Origin: Rhizobium johnstonii 3841
Lineage (GTDB): Bacteria; Pseudomonadota; Alphaproteobacteria; Rhizobiales; Rhizobiaceae
Direction: 5' to 3'
NCBI RefSeq assembly: GCF_000009265.1
Contig: NC_008382.1
Location: 62,001-126,000 of the forward strand
Length of the DNA stretch: 64,000 nt
Position numbers and translations under genes: made by a program. Of this stretch, positions 10,501 to 18,602 are shown one piece after another (the first letter of the stretch is position 1; every line of letters starts with the position of its first letter). Below the pieces are notes generated by a model, which did not search any database, was not told the DNA's origin, and was given only the letters and a program-made list of their open reading frames with translations.

Positions 10501-10886
10501 CCGTCGACATCCCGGCGCTCTCTCCAGCCGCCAAGCAAACGCTCGAACGCGTGCGCGATGCGATCGATCGCAACGATCTTCCGGCTGGCCTCGAATACGC
10601 GCTCGCCGACAAAATGGTGAAAGCAGAACTCGAAGGTTTCGCCAAGGCGGTTGCCGAACGTTTCGGGGAACGGACCTTCCTGCCTTTGGCTGCGAAAGAC
10701 ACGAGTGGCAAGACTTTCGAGGCCGTCACATCAGGCATGACGGCCGGCCAGAAGGCGGAGGTCCAATCTGCGTGGAACTCCATGCGTACGGTCCAGCAGC
10801 TTGCCGCCTATGAACGAACGATGGAAGCGCTCAAGCAGGCCGAGATGCTGCGGCAAACCAAGAGCCAAGGGCTCTCGCTGAAATGA
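7560..10886 (+). CDS. traA: TraA relaxase-helicase
   Basis: The 1108-residue protein starts with GTG and matches Ti-plasmid TraA in length. The N-terminal MobA/MobL (MOBQ) relaxase has LSAAYRHCAKM (candidate nucleophile Tyr25) and metal-binding GNPHVHLMTTLRP (about 140-152). The middle carries a RecD/TraI-type helicase with Walker A GRAGAGKTT (about 408-416), VFVLDEAGMV, VGDPEQLQPI and GYATTIHKSQGAT. The C-terminal about 280 residues are the Ti-type tail. It nicks oriT, stays bound to the strand and unwinds it for transfer. It heads traAFBH, with its TGA overlapping the traF start (ATGA). No frameshift is seen. Confidence 0.96.
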   Translation: MAVPHFSVSVVARGSGRSAVLSAAYRHCAKMEFEREARTIDYTRKQGLLHEEFVIPADAPEWVCSMTADRSVAGASESFWNKVEGFEKRSDAQLAKDVTIALPLELSAEQNIALMRDFVAGHITAKGMVADWVYHDAPGNPHVHLMTTLRPLTEDGFGSKKVAVLGPDGKPIRNDAGKIVYELWAGSTEDFNAFRDGWFACQNKHLALAGLDIRIDGRSFEKQGIDLEPTIHLGVGAKAIERKAEQSDHKSETSTPKLERVELQEERRSENARRIRRRPEIVLELITREKSVFDERDVAKVLYRYIDDARLFQSLMVRILQSPEALRLERERINLATGVREAAKYSTREMIRLEAEMANRAIWLSGRASRGVRETVLQATFARHSRLSDEQRTAIEHVAGATRIAAVIGRAGAGKTTMMKAAREAWETAGYRVVGGALAGKAAEGLEKEAGIGSRTLSSWELRWNQGRNQLDDRCVFVLDEAGMVSSRQMALLVEAVTKAGAKLVLVGDPEQLQPIEAGAAFRAVADRVGYAELETIYRQRAQWMRDASLDLARGNIRRAVDAYTAHGRMIGLRLKDDAVESLIAAWDRDYDPSKTSLILAHLRRDVRMLNDMARAKLVERGVVANGFAFKTEDGPRMFAAGDQIVFLKNEGSLGVKNGMLAKVLEAAPRRIVAEVGEGEHRRQVTVEQRFYNSLDHGYATTIHKSQGATVDRVKVLASLSLDRHLTYVAMTRHREDLTVYYGSRSFAKSGGLIQILSRRNAKETTLDYEKASFYRQALRFAEARGLHLVNVARTIAHDRLQWAVRQKQKLADLGARLAAIGKAIGLARGSNKQTAPNTIKEAKPMVSGITTFPKSLDQAVEDKLAADPALKKQWEDVSTRFHLVYAQPEAAFKAINVDGMVKDQSVAQSTLAKVAGAPESFGALKGKTGVLASRADRQDREKAIANVPALARNLERYLRERAEAEFKHEKEERAVRLKVSVDIPALSPAAKQTLERVRDAIDRNDLPAGLEYALADKMVKAELEGFAKAVAERFGERTFLPLAAKDTSGKTFEAVTSGMTAGQKAEVQSAWNSMRTVQQLAAYERTMEALKQAEMLRQTKSQGLSLK

Positions 10887-11446
10887 CCGGGGCTGCAACC
10901 CGCCGGTCGATGACCACGCAGCAACGACGAGCCATTGTGGTTATGTCCGTGGCGGCGGTGGCCGCCATCCTGCTGGCGGTGACTGCCGTCGCCGGCGGCT
11001 ACCGCATCAATCTGACACCGAGCGAGCCGCTCGGTCTGTGGCGCATCATCCCGCTTGATCGACCGGCAGCAGTCGACGACCTCCTGTTCATCTGCCCACC
11101 GGAAACGGCGGCGATGCGGGAAGCGAGGGCACGAGGCTATCTCCGTTCTGGTTCCTGCCCGGGCGGCTTTGCACCGTTGATTAAGACAGTGATGGCCGTT
11201 GCAGGACAGCATGTCGAAATCGGCGACAGCGTGAGCGTGGATGGGCGGGGGGTTTCCTCTTCCAGTCTCGCACAACGAGATGGAAAAGGCCGGCCGCTGA
11301 CGCCCTCTCCGAGCGCCATTATACCGCCAGGATATGTCTTCCTGCATTCCGCATTCCCCGGCTCCTACGACTCCCAATACTTCGGTCCGGTGCCAGCTTC
11401 CGCCATTCTCGGCCTGGCGCAGGAGGTCCTCACCTATGCGCCGTGA
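10883..11446 (+). CDS. traF: TraF, conjugation signal-peptidase-like protein
   Basis: The 187-residue protein has an N-terminal membrane segment (about residues 18-38), then the S26 signal-peptidase core: NLTPSEPLGLW carrying the catalytic Ser and PLIKTVMAVAGQHV carrying the Lys. Later FGPVPASAILG is typical of the family. In RP4 and Ti systems TraF processes and cyclises the pilin in the periplasm. It overlaps traA by 4 bases and traB by 11, so the three are translationally coupled. Confidence 0.92.
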   Translation: MTGAATRRSMTTQQRRAIVVMSVAAVAAILLAVTAVAGGYRINLTPSEPLGLWRIIPLDRPAAVDDLLFICPPETAAMREARARGYLRSGSCPGGFAPLIKTVMAVAGQHVEIGDSVSVDGRGVSSSSLAQRDGKGRPLTPSPSAIIPPGYVFLHSAFPGSYDSQYFGPVPASAILGLAQEVLTYAP

Positions 11447-12599
11447 TTACATTCGGTCGACGCTGCTGATCTTCGCTTCGATCGTAATCGGCGTGGTGGG
11501 CTGGAGCGGGCATGTGTTGCTTCTACCCGTCGCGCTGGGGTTTCCCGTTCTCTGGTCGACCTCGCAATCGAGATCGGTAGCGGCACTTGTCTCCGCCGCA
11601 TATTTCCTGGCCGCATCACGGGGTTTGCCCCAAGGCGTGGCCGCCTTTTATTCGTCCAATATCTGGCCGGGCCTCCTGCTCTGGCTGGGTGCGTCTATGA
11701 GTTTCGTTACCGTCCATTCCGTCCTCTGGACGAAGTACCCGAACGTTCGTCCGTTTCGCTATCTCCTCGCAGCGATCGTCATGTTCATTCCGCCGTTCGG
11801 CATCACCGGCTGGGCGCATCCTGTCACGGCTGCTGGTGTTCTGTTTCCGGGATGGGGATGGTGCGGACTAGGGCTTATGACAGCTGGCCTTGCCGGCCTC
11901 GTAACCCGCACGTGGCCAGCTGTCGCCATCGCCTTAATAGGCTTTTGGCTGTGGTCCGCCGCGATCTGGACCGACGCGAAACTACCGGAAGGCTGGCGCG
12001 GCGTCGATTTGGAAATGGGGGCTTCGCTCGGCCGTGAGGCCGGACTTCAACGCCAGCGTGACATGATCGCAACGGTGCGTGGCGCAGCCAGCGATGGCGT
12101 TCGCTTTGTGGTGCTGCCGGAAAGTGCGCTTGGTTTCTGGACACCGACCGTGGCGCGGCTTTGGACAGGCGCGTCCGGCGATACCGATGCGACGGTCATC
12201 GTCGGCGCAGTAATGGTCGATCCAAAGGGTTACGACAATGTCCTCGTCGCGATCGACCGTAGGCGCGGCCGCATCCTCTATCGCGAACGTATGCCGGTTC
12301 CCGGTTCGATGTGGCAGCCGTGGCGATCCTGGTTTGGGGAGAATGGCGGCGCCCGGGCGGATTTCTTCGCGAACCCAGTCGTCTCCATCGGTGCCGGCCG
12401 GGCTGCACCACTGATCTGCTACGAACAACTGATCGTTTGGCCGGTGCTTCAGTCCATGCTGCACGATCCTGACTTCATCATTGCCGTCGGAAACGGCTGG
12501 TGGACCGATGGGACGTCGATCGTCCCCATCCAGCGCGCCGTCACCACCGCATGGGCAAAACTCTTCGCAAAATCACTCGTCACAGCCTTCAACACCTGA
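11436..12599 (+). CDS. traB: TraB, membrane protein with nitrilase-like domain
   Basis: The start is ATG 11436 behind AGGAGG. The 387-residue product has about five to six hydrophobic segments in its first 190 residues, then a carbon-nitrogen-hydrolase-like domain: VVLPESALGFW (Glu region), YRERMPVPG (Lys/Arg region) and APLICYEQLIVWP (Cys). This matches Ti-plasmid TraB, which raises conjugation efficiency but whose reaction is not established. The order traA-F-B-H is the canonical operon. Confidence 0.92.
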   Translation: MRRDYIRSTLLIFASIVIGVVGWSGHVLLLPVALGFPVLWSTSQSRSVAALVSAAYFLAASRGLPQGVAAFYSSNIWPGLLLWLGASMSFVTVHSVLWTKYPNVRPFRYLLAAIVMFIPPFGITGWAHPVTAAGVLFPGWGWCGLGLMTAGLAGLVTRTWPAVAIALIGFWLWSAAIWTDAKLPEGWRGVDLEMGASLGREAGLQRQRDMIATVRGAASDGVRFVVLPESALGFWTPTVARLWTGASGDTDATVIVGAVMVDPKGYDNVLVAIDRRRGRILYRERMPVPGSMWQPWRSWFGENGGARADFFANPVVSIGAGRAAPLICYEQLIVWPVLQSMLHDPDFIIAVGNGWWTDGTSIVPIQRAVTTAWAKLFAKSLVTAFNT

Positions 12600-12615
12600 G
12601 TGCCAAGGGGACACC

Positions 12616-13236
12616 ATGCTCGACGCCGCCATGATAAAAGAATGCGCAGACCCTTCCCTCAAGCCCGCGATCGTCGAGCAGTTCGTGACCGCCGCCGGCT
12701 CCGGTGATCCCCTCGCTGTCACCGTCAAATCAGGCGGCCGATTGATCCTCGTTCCGAAAGCGGCATCGACTGAGGAGGCGATGGCGATCATACGGCAACA
12801 TGTTGGTCAGGCCGTCGTTCGCGTTGGGCTGACCCAGTTCCCCGCTGGCGTGGGAGTGAAGGAACCGGCGGATTTGAAACCCGACCTTGTCGATGCCTGC
12901 CAAAACCTTCGCAAAGGCACGGCGATGTTCGCCAAGGTCCTCCGGATCGTTGCGAAATGGTATGGCAACCCCACGAGCAAAGACGTCTTCCCGCAGATTT
13001 TCGAGGATGGGGTTTACGCATGGAAGACCGGTGAGTTCGAGGGCGTGAGCGTGTTTCAGGCGGAGGATCCCGGCGGGGCACCAGCCAACCAAGAGGAACC
13101 GCGGACCGATAAATCGGAGGCGGATACAGTCGATCCCGGGGCTCTGCTGCAGACTGAGGCAGAACCTTCGGACGAAAAGAAAATTGGCACTGCGGGGACA
13201 CGGATCGATCTATCTCGCATTGGTGGTCAGCAATAG
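12616..13236 (+). CDS. traH: TraH, conjugal transfer protein
   Basis: The 206-residue protein starts MLDAAMIKECADPSLKPAIV and contains VGLTQFPAGVGVKE, NLRKGTAMFAKVLRIVAKWY and ends TRIDLSRIGG, all characteristic of Ti-type TraH. It ends the traAFBH operon, 16 bases after traB. The biochemical role is unknown. The C-terminal about 60 residues are acidic and low-complexity. Confidence 0.92.
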   Translation: MLDAAMIKECADPSLKPAIVEQFVTAAGSGDPLAVTVKSGGRLILVPKAASTEEAMAIIRQHVGQAVVRVGLTQFPAGVGVKEPADLKPDLVDACQNLRKGTAMFAKVLRIVAKWYGNPTSKDVFPQIFEDGVYAWKTGEFEGVSVFQAEDPGGAPANQEEPRTDKSEADTVDPGALLQTEAEPSDEKKIGTAGTRIDLSRIGGQQ

Positions 13237-13346
13237 CGTTGAGTTCGTCTTTGCTCGTGAGGCATGTTCGGTCTAGCGAGAACTCAGCGCGAGTCCAATT
13301 CTTTTTATTCCCTGACGCGGGAAAGTGTAAACCTTTCAAAGGGTAC

Positions 13347-13535
13347 ATGGCTGATAAGTGTGCTGGACAGGAACTATTTATTGGAATTCATGACCTTCCA
13401 GTGGAAATTTATTTTGGAGTTGTCTTGGGCGTTCCCGCACTGGCTGCACTGATTTTAGGAATTGGGGCACTGTTTAGGACAGCTGGCCTCCCAAATGACG
13501 ACGAACCAAATGCGAAAAACAGTGCCGGCGGTTGA
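13347..13535 (+). CDS. Possible small membrane protein
   Basis: A 62-residue ORF has ATG at 13347 and AAAGGG upstream. The sequence has one strong hydrophobic helix (IYFGVVLGVPALAALILG) and a short polar tail. It follows traH with about 110 bases between. The frame is open further upstream to 13239, but that part looks non-coding. I do not recognise it. Confidence 0.35.
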   Translation: MADKCAGQELFIGIHDLPVEIYFGVVLGVPALAALILGIGALFRTAGLPNDDEPNAKNSAGG

Positions 13536-13589
13536 TGCCCGGTGGTTTTGGCGGTTGGTGGTGGTCCTTGGAGGTATCCGTCGCACCAG

Positions 13590-13808
13590 TCATTCCGATG
13601 TCTCGGGCTCCAGGCCCTGCGACGAACTCGGAAGGCCCCAGCGCACGTTGGCAAGCTCGCGGCCGGCCGGCGTGTTGCGGACGATTGGCGCCATATAATC
13701 GGGCCAGACTTCTTGAAGCGGCTCCATGTTACCGGTGCTGTCTATCATCGCGCTGGTAATCGCGCGAATGGCCTCCTGATTGCTCAGTACCCGGTAAAGA
13801 TTGCACAC
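13590..13808 (-). pseudogene. SRAP (YedK/HMCES-like) N-terminal fragment
   Basis: From GTG 13808 the frame gives V-CNLYRVLSNQEAIR, NMEPLQEVWPDY, APIVRN and VRWGLPSSS, the start of SOS-associated SRAP proteins, which use Cys2 to cross-link abasic sites in single-stranded DNA. Only 72 codons remain of about 220 before a TGA at 13590. The start overlaps the 3' end of traI by 25 bases. Rhizobial plasmids often carry such genes, but this one is broken. Confidence 0.75.
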
Positions 13809-14398
13809 GTTTCCTCCCATGGGCGGAGCCTTAGGAACGTGTCCGCATTGGCGCGCAGTGTGCCCGCCACGGCCATCGTCACGCCGATCTTTTTGGGTTC
13901 GCCCAACCGCTGCAGCGGCCATCTGACGCGAGCGAGGATTCGCTCGAACCGAAGATCGGTCACCGTGACAATCTCGGTATAGCCATTTGCCATGCACCAT
14001 TCGATGATGCCAGCGAACATGGTCAGCGTGGCTTCATGAACCGAGCCGTTGCCCCTCCCCTCCGCTAGAGTCGTGTCGACGCAGAAGCGAGAACTCTCGA
14101 TCATAGCGGCATGACCGTTGAGTTGACCGTCGGGGAGAAGCGACGGGAAAACATCGGCCACCATTGTCGGACCAAGCGTAGGAAGAAACCTCGCGCACCC
14201 CGCCGGTTGGCCGGTCCCAGCGACGGCGAAAACATAGGTCGGCCGAAGCGCGTCGAAACCATCCGACTCGCACCCCGCCGATACATCGACTTCCCAACCC
14301 AGACGATCGGAAAAGACCCGCGCACGAAGCTGGTAGTGCATGTGTAGGAGATGTGCATCCTGGAGCGTCCGGGGCGTCGAAAGCGCGAGAACCTGCAT
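13784..14398 (-). CDS. traI: TraI-type acyl-homoserine lactone synthase
   Basis: The 204-residue product belongs to the LuxI family and makes AHL from acyl-ACP and S-adenosylmethionine. It carries the invariant motifs LRARVFSDRLGWEV (Arg, Phe, Trp), DGFDALRPTYVF (Asp), GCARFLPTLGPTMVADVF (Arg) and MIESSRFCVD (Glu, Arg). The ATG at 14398 aligns with known TraI starts, and the upstream extension to 14479 is not coding. In Ti-type plasmids TraI signal works with TraR to switch on tra genes. traR and traM are not in the window. The last about 20 residues overlap the SRAP relic. Confidence 0.9.
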   Translation of the reverse strand: MQVLALSTPRTLQDAHLLHMHYQLRARVFSDRLGWEVDVSAGCESDGFDALRPTYVFAVAGTGQPAGCARFLPTLGPTMVADVFPSLLPDGQLNGHAAMIESSRFCVDTTLAEGRGNGSVHEATLTMFAGIIEWCMANGYTEIVTVTDLRFERILARVRWPLQRLGEPKKIGVTMAVAGTLRANADTFLRLRPWEETCAIFTGY

Positions 14399-14785
14399 GA
14401 TTTTCTCCGTCGTTGTTGTCGGCGGGAAATCAGCACAGATTTTGACAGGTCGGCAGTTGTATAATCCTACAAGGCGCACTCGCGTGAGTCGGCCATGACA
14501 AGCGACAAAGAGCGATCAAGCGCGCCCTTGTGCGCCCACATAAAGGCGGGCGAGTTGTAGGATTCACAGTAAAACAGAGCATGAACGCGGCAGGCCATTT
14601 CGCTTGTTAAATACATGAAAATGCAAGAAAAAGAATTTGCAAACGTGCAACACGTCGATTTTGCGTTAACCCTTTGTTAACCTTAAATCTCTTGCGGCTA
14701 TGCGAGAATCGGAAGATAGTTGCGAAAAATGGCGCTATGGGGCCATTTTTTCGAAAGTTTAGTCTCCCGGGGAATAGTTTGCCAA
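14399..14785. promoter_or_regulatory. traI-repA divergent control region
   Basis: This 387-base gap must contain the traI promoter (leftward) and the repABC promoter (rightward). It holds inverted copies of AATCCTACAA (14463-14472, and its complement within 14555-14571), the second being part of a 17-bp match to the oriT region. The part next to repA is AT-rich, with GTTAACCCTTTGTTAACC near 14656. I see no convincing tra box. Confidence 0.5.
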
Positions 14786-15976
14786 ATGAGCCATTCGCAG
14801 CCCAACCGATTTGATATCGAGATTGCCCAGCAAGGGGCAAAGATCTCAAATGCGTTGCATATGCTCCGCAGCCAGCAATATCCCCCCGATGCTCGCAAGG
14901 GATTGCGCAAATTTCAACTGGGGGAAGTCGCCGACTTCATCGGCGTCACCCAAAGCCATCTTCGACAAATTCATTCGGAGGGGAAGGGCCCTGAGATCGA
15001 ATCGGTCAGTGGACGGCGCTATTATACGGCTGACCAGATGTTGGAGCTTCGCGACTATCTGGAGGCCAATAAAAAATCTGACAAGAGATACTACGTTCCT
15101 CGTCGTCGTGAAGGTGAGCCGATGCAGGTCGTATCGGTCGTGAATTTTAAGGGCGGAAGCGGAAAGACAACGACCGCCGCGCACCTTGCGCAATACCTCG
15201 CCCTCACCGGCCATCGCGTACTGGCGGTCGACCTCGATCCGCAGGCATCGCTGACGTCCCTGTTTGGAATTCAACCTGAACTCGATGATACAGCCTCTCT
15301 CTACGAGGCGCTTCGCTTCGATGATGAGCGCAAGTCTATCGCGGAAGTCATCCAACCAACGAACATTCCCGGCCTGGACGTGGTTCCAGCAAATCTGGTT
15401 CTGCAGGAATACGAGTATGATGTTCCCCTGGCAATCTCGTCCAAGAAGGGTGAGGACGGCCGGTTGTTCTATATGCGCATTTTCAATGCGCTGAAGCAGG
15501 TGGACGACAGATACGACGTGGTCGTCATAGATTGCCCGCCACAGTTAGGATACCTGACGATCACGGCGCTTATGGCCTCCACAGGCATCCTGATCACTAT
15601 CCATCCCCAGATGCTGGACATCATGTCGATGAGCCAGTTCCTGATGATGTTGGGCGGCATAATGGGGCCGGTCGCAGAAGCTGGCGCCGAGATGCGTGTC
15701 GAATGGTTCCGCTATCTTGTTACGCGCTTCGAGCCGACCGACATCCCGCAAGCGCAGATGGTCGGGTTCATGCAATCCATGTTTGCCCAACAAATGCTGC
15801 GAAATCACGTCCTGAAGTCGACTGCAATTTCCGATGCTTCGATAAAGAAGCAGACCTTGTATGAGGTCGAGCGAGGCGATTTCGTTCGTTCCACCTACGA
15901 CCGTGCCATGGAAAGCCTGAACGCAGCCAACGGCGAAATCATGGAACTAATCCACGGCGCATGGGGGCGGAAATGA
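14786..15976 (+). CDS. repA: RepA, ParA-type partition ATPase and repressor
   Basis: The 396-residue protein starts MSHSQPNRFDIEIAQQG. A helix-turn-helix region (VADFIGVTQSHLRQIHSEG) precedes the ParA ATPase with NFKGGSGKTTTAAHLAQYL (deviant Walker A, about residues 122-140), VDLDPQASLT and VVIDCPPQLGYLT. RepA with RepB segregates the plasmid and represses the repABC promoter. The upstream in-frame ATG at 14720 would add atypical sequence, so I chose 14786. Confidence 0.95.
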   Translation: MSHSQPNRFDIEIAQQGAKISNALHMLRSQQYPPDARKGLRKFQLGEVADFIGVTQSHLRQIHSEGKGPEIESVSGRRYYTADQMLELRDYLEANKKSDKRYYVPRRREGEPMQVVSVVNFKGGSGKTTTAAHLAQYLALTGHRVLAVDLDPQASLTSLFGIQPELDDTASLYEALRFDDERKSIAEVIQPTNIPGLDVVPANLVLQEYEYDVPLAISSKKGEDGRLFYMRIFNALKQVDDRYDVVVIDCPPQLGYLTITALMASTGILITIHPQMLDIMSMSQFLMMLGGIMGPVAEAGAEMRVEWFRYLVTRFEPTDIPQAQMVGFMQSMFAQQMLRNHVLKSTAISDASIKKQTLYEVERGDFVRSTYDRAMESLNAANGEIMELIHGAWGRK

Positions 15977-16060
15977 CGCACTTGTCAGCCGTTTTTTTGC
16001 AGAGTTTTGTAAGAGATTTCAAACCTTTGTTGACGTTGAAAGCGATTTTGGAGGCCGGCT
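15977..16060. promoter_or_regulatory. repA-repB spacer with repeated 19-mer
   Basis: It contains ACTTGTCAGCCGTTTTTTT (15980-15998), which recurs exactly at 18514-18532 downstream of repC. In known repABC plasmids partition (parS) sites sit either in the repA-repB gap or after repC. This sequence is not the usual 16-bp palindrome. Confidence 0.4.
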
Positions 16061-17056
16061 ATGGCACGTGAAAATCCATTTGCAAAACTGGACATGGCTT
16101 CAATCGCGTCTAACCAGACACCGACGAAGCCTGGCTACGGTATGACGGGTGCAGCTAAGACTGTCGTTCGGTCGATCGAGGACTTGGCCGAGAATACCAA
16201 GAAGCTTATGGAAGGCGAGGTGATCGTGGACCTGGATCCACGGGTAATTGACGTTTCCTTTGTCGCCGATCGTCTTTCCGACGATGGCGAGGAGTACCAG
16301 GAGCTTAAGCAGGCGATTAGCGAGTCCGGCCAGACGACGCCTATTCTGGTTCGACCCAGTTCGTCAGATAGTCAACGCTTTATGGTTGTCTTCGGTCATC
16401 GGCGTTTAAGGGTGGCGAAAGAGCTCGGAGTTCCGGTCAAGGCAGTTGTCAAAAAAATGGACGACATCACGTCCGCTATCGCACAGGGGCAGGAAAATTC
16501 CGCTCGATCAAACCTGTCGTTCATCGAGCGTGCGTATTTTGCACAGAACCTGCTCGCGTCCGGAATGACGAAGGAAGTGGTTCGATCATCACTCGCGATC
16601 GATGACGCGATGCTCTCAAAGATGCTCGGTGTCGTGGAGACGGTCCCAGCGTCGATCCTCAAGGTGCTCGGAGCGTCCAAGAAGATTGGGCGTGACAGGT
16701 GGTTGAGCCTCCGCCAATTACTTCTCGCCCCCGCCCTCTTGAAAGTTGCCATCGAGCGTGCGGCAGCCGTGGAGTTCGTTGCGCTGGCTGAGGACAAGAG
16801 GTTCGATGAACTTCATGACTACCTGAAGCGGTACAAGGTCAAATCGGCTGCAAAGAAGCCCCAGGCCAGCGCGCCCGGGAAGGATTGGACATCGAGTGAC
16901 GCTTCACTGAATTTTGTAATGAACGCCAAATCGAAGAAGGTTGCGATCGAACTTTCGAATGTCGAAGCGAAGCCCTTCAGCGAGTGGCTTTCAGCCCAAA
17001 TGGATCGTTTGTACGACGAGTACAGAGGATCGAAGCAGGAAAACAACGGAGACTGA
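16061..17056 (+). CDS. repB: RepB, ParB-type centromere-binding protein
   Basis: The 331-residue protein contains a ParB/Srx nuclease-like domain (PILVRPSSSDSQRFMVVFGH, RRLRVAKELG), GQENSARSNLSFIERAYFAQ and the helix-turn-helix region SSLAIDDAMLSKMLGVVETV. It binds parS and pairs with RepA for partition. It is the second gene of the repABC operon. Confidence 0.95.
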   Translation: MARENPFAKLDMASIASNQTPTKPGYGMTGAAKTVVRSIEDLAENTKKLMEGEVIVDLDPRVIDVSFVADRLSDDGEEYQELKQAISESGQTTPILVRPSSSDSQRFMVVFGHRRLRVAKELGVPVKAVVKKMDDITSAIAQGQENSARSNLSFIERAYFAQNLLASGMTKEVVRSSLAIDDAMLSKMLGVVETVPASILKVLGASKKIGRDRWLSLRQLLLAPALLKVAIERAAAVEFVALAEDKRFDELHDYLKRYKVKSAAKKPQASAPGKDWTSSDASLNFVMNAKSKKVAIELSNVEAKPFSEWLSAQMDRLYDEYRGSKQENNGD

Positions 17057-17063
17057 ACCGCAA

Positions 17064-17117
17064 AAGAAAAAGGCCCCCAAACGGTAAACCGTGGAAGCCT
17101 CTCTCGTATCTCTCGCA
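17064..17117 (-). ncRNA. repABC antisense RNA (ctRNA, inc-alpha)
   Basis: The repB-repC gap encodes the expected counter-transcribed RNA. A leftward promoter is readable: TTGACT (complement of 17147-17152), 17-base spacer, GATTCT (complement of 17124-17129). Transcription would start near 17117 and end at a GC-rich hairpin (CGGTTTACCG region, about 17074-17096) followed by T residues near 17065-17070. By analogy it blocks RepC synthesis and sets copy number and incompatibility. The exact ends are inferred. Confidence 0.8.
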
Positions 17118-17211
17118 GGATTGAGAATCGCATTTCCCGGAATCACAGTCAAGAGTCTTGGCACCGATTTGGTGAGCGGATTTCTTTTGCCTGAAGAAAG
17201 GTGAGAGAAAA

Positions 17212-18456
17212 ATGCAGACGGGACATGTAACGACGCCCTTTGGGCGGCGGCCGGCGAAGCTTGCCTTGGTGAAAGGGCAATTGGCGATCGCGGGTTCAAA
17301 GCCAAACGCACGTATTGAAAAGTGGAAAGTGTTTCGAGACGTTTGCGAGGCGCGCGAACGCTTCGGCCTTCAGGACAGAGCACTGGCCGTTCTCGATGCG
17401 CTTTTGACGTTTTATCCCAATGGAGAGCTCGACGCTGAACATGGACTTGTCGTGTTTCCGTCCAATGCGCAGCTATCCGTACGAGCTCACGGGATTACGG
17501 AATCGACACTCCGCCGGCAGCTTGGGGCGCTTGTCGATGCCGGGCTTATCCATCGCCGAGATAGTCCGAACGGCAAGCGTTACGCACATCGCAATCGCGA
17601 GGGTGAAATCGAGCAGGCATACGGTTTTGATCTAGCCCCGCTCTTGGTTCGCGCCAGCGAGCTAGCAATCTTGGCACAGGACGTCGCCGCAGAACGCATG
17701 CGCTTTCGGAGAGCAAAAGAAGCTCTCACGATATGCCGACGCGATGTCCGCAAGCTAATCTCGGCTGCGGTCGAGGAGGGTGCGTTTGGTAACTGGGGTA
17801 AGGTGGAAACGGCGTATATCGATATCCTCGCGCGACTTCCTCGCTATCCGAACAGAGCACAGGTCGAATTGACTCTCGATGAAATGGAGCTTCTGCGCGA
17901 AGAGGCGCTCAACATTCTGGAAACTCAGCTAAATACTGAAGATTTGCTTGGCAATGCCATTCAGAATGACCGCCACATACAGAATTCAAAACCCGAATCT
18001 ATCCATGAACTTGAACCTAGCTCTGGACAAAAGCTGGGTGAAGGCTCGGCGGAAAGAGCTCAGACCGAGAGTGAGACGGAAGGACGTCCGAAGGCTAGGC
18101 CTGAGCCGATCAAGGCCTTTCCGCTCGGAATGGTTCTTCGTGCCTGCCCGCAGATTGCCGATTATGGTCCAGGCGGGCGCATAGAACACTGGCGTGAGCT
18201 CATGAAAGCGGCCGTCGGGGTGCGTTCCATGCTGGGCGTCAGTCCGTCAGCTTACGAGGAGGCCTGCAACGCGATGGGGCCGGAAAATGCTGCGGTGGCA
18301 ATGGCATGCATTCTCGAACGATCGACTTTGATAACTTCTGCCGGTGGTTATCTTCGGGATCTCACCAAGCGCTCTCAGCGCGGGGAGTTTTCCCTCGGGC
18401 CGATGCTGATGGCTCTTATGAAGGTCAATGACGAAGGAAAGCGAAGAACCGCTTAG
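17212..18456 (+). CDS. repC: RepC replication initiator
   Basis: The 414-residue protein starts MQTGHVTTPFGRRPAKLALV, with winged-helix features (LTFYPNGELDAEHGLVVFPS, GITESTLRRQLGALVDAGL) and the C-terminal RepC region (VLRACPQIADYGPGG...RDLTKRSQRGEFSLGPML). RepC is the essential initiator of repABC plasmids, and in studied members the origin lies inside repC. Here an AT-richer stretch occupies about 17930-18010. The frame is intact and a GGTGAGAG site precedes the ATG. Confidence 0.95.
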   Translation: MQTGHVTTPFGRRPAKLALVKGQLAIAGSKPNARIEKWKVFRDVCEARERFGLQDRALAVLDALLTFYPNGELDAEHGLVVFPSNAQLSVRAHGITESTLRRQLGALVDAGLIHRRDSPNGKRYAHRNREGEIEQAYGFDLAPLLVRASELAILAQDVAAERMRFRRAKEALTICRRDVRKLISAAVEEGAFGNWGKVETAYIDILARLPRYPNRAQVELTLDEMELLREEALNILETQLNTEDLLGNAIQNDRHIQNSKPESIHELEPSSGQKLGEGSAERAQTESETEGRPKARPEPIKAFPLGMVLRACPQIADYGPGGRIEHWRELMKAAVGVRSMLGVSPSAYEEACNAMGPENAAVAMACILERSTLITSAGGYLRDLTKRSQRGEFSLGPMLMALMKVNDEGKRRTA

Positions 18457-18513
18457 TCGGACGTTAGGAGCTTCGTAGAAACCGATTCTGTTTGTTTCAT
18501 GGGAACAGGCATA

Positions 18514-18532
18514 ACTTGTCAGCCGTTTTTTT
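18514..18532 (+). repeat. Second copy of the repABC 19-mer
   Basis: This is an exact direct copy of 15980-15998 (ACTTGTCAGCCGTTTTTTT), 58 bases after the repC stop. It is a candidate iteron, partition or incompatibility element. Confidence 0.45.
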
Positions 18533-18602
18533 TCATCATTTCCTCTTCTGTTACAGTGAGTTATTCGCGTTGAAGAACAAATTTCCAGCGGGAACCGGGG
18601 TG

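Noticed and set aside
14440..14470. A TTGACA...TATAAT promoter between traI and repA
   Set aside because: The spacing between TTGACA and TATAAT is only 12 bases, too short for a normal sigma-70 promoter.
18485..18500. CTGTTTGTTT resembling the overdrive core of T-DNA borders
   Set aside because: The match is short, lies next to repC, and no border-like repeat is nearby.
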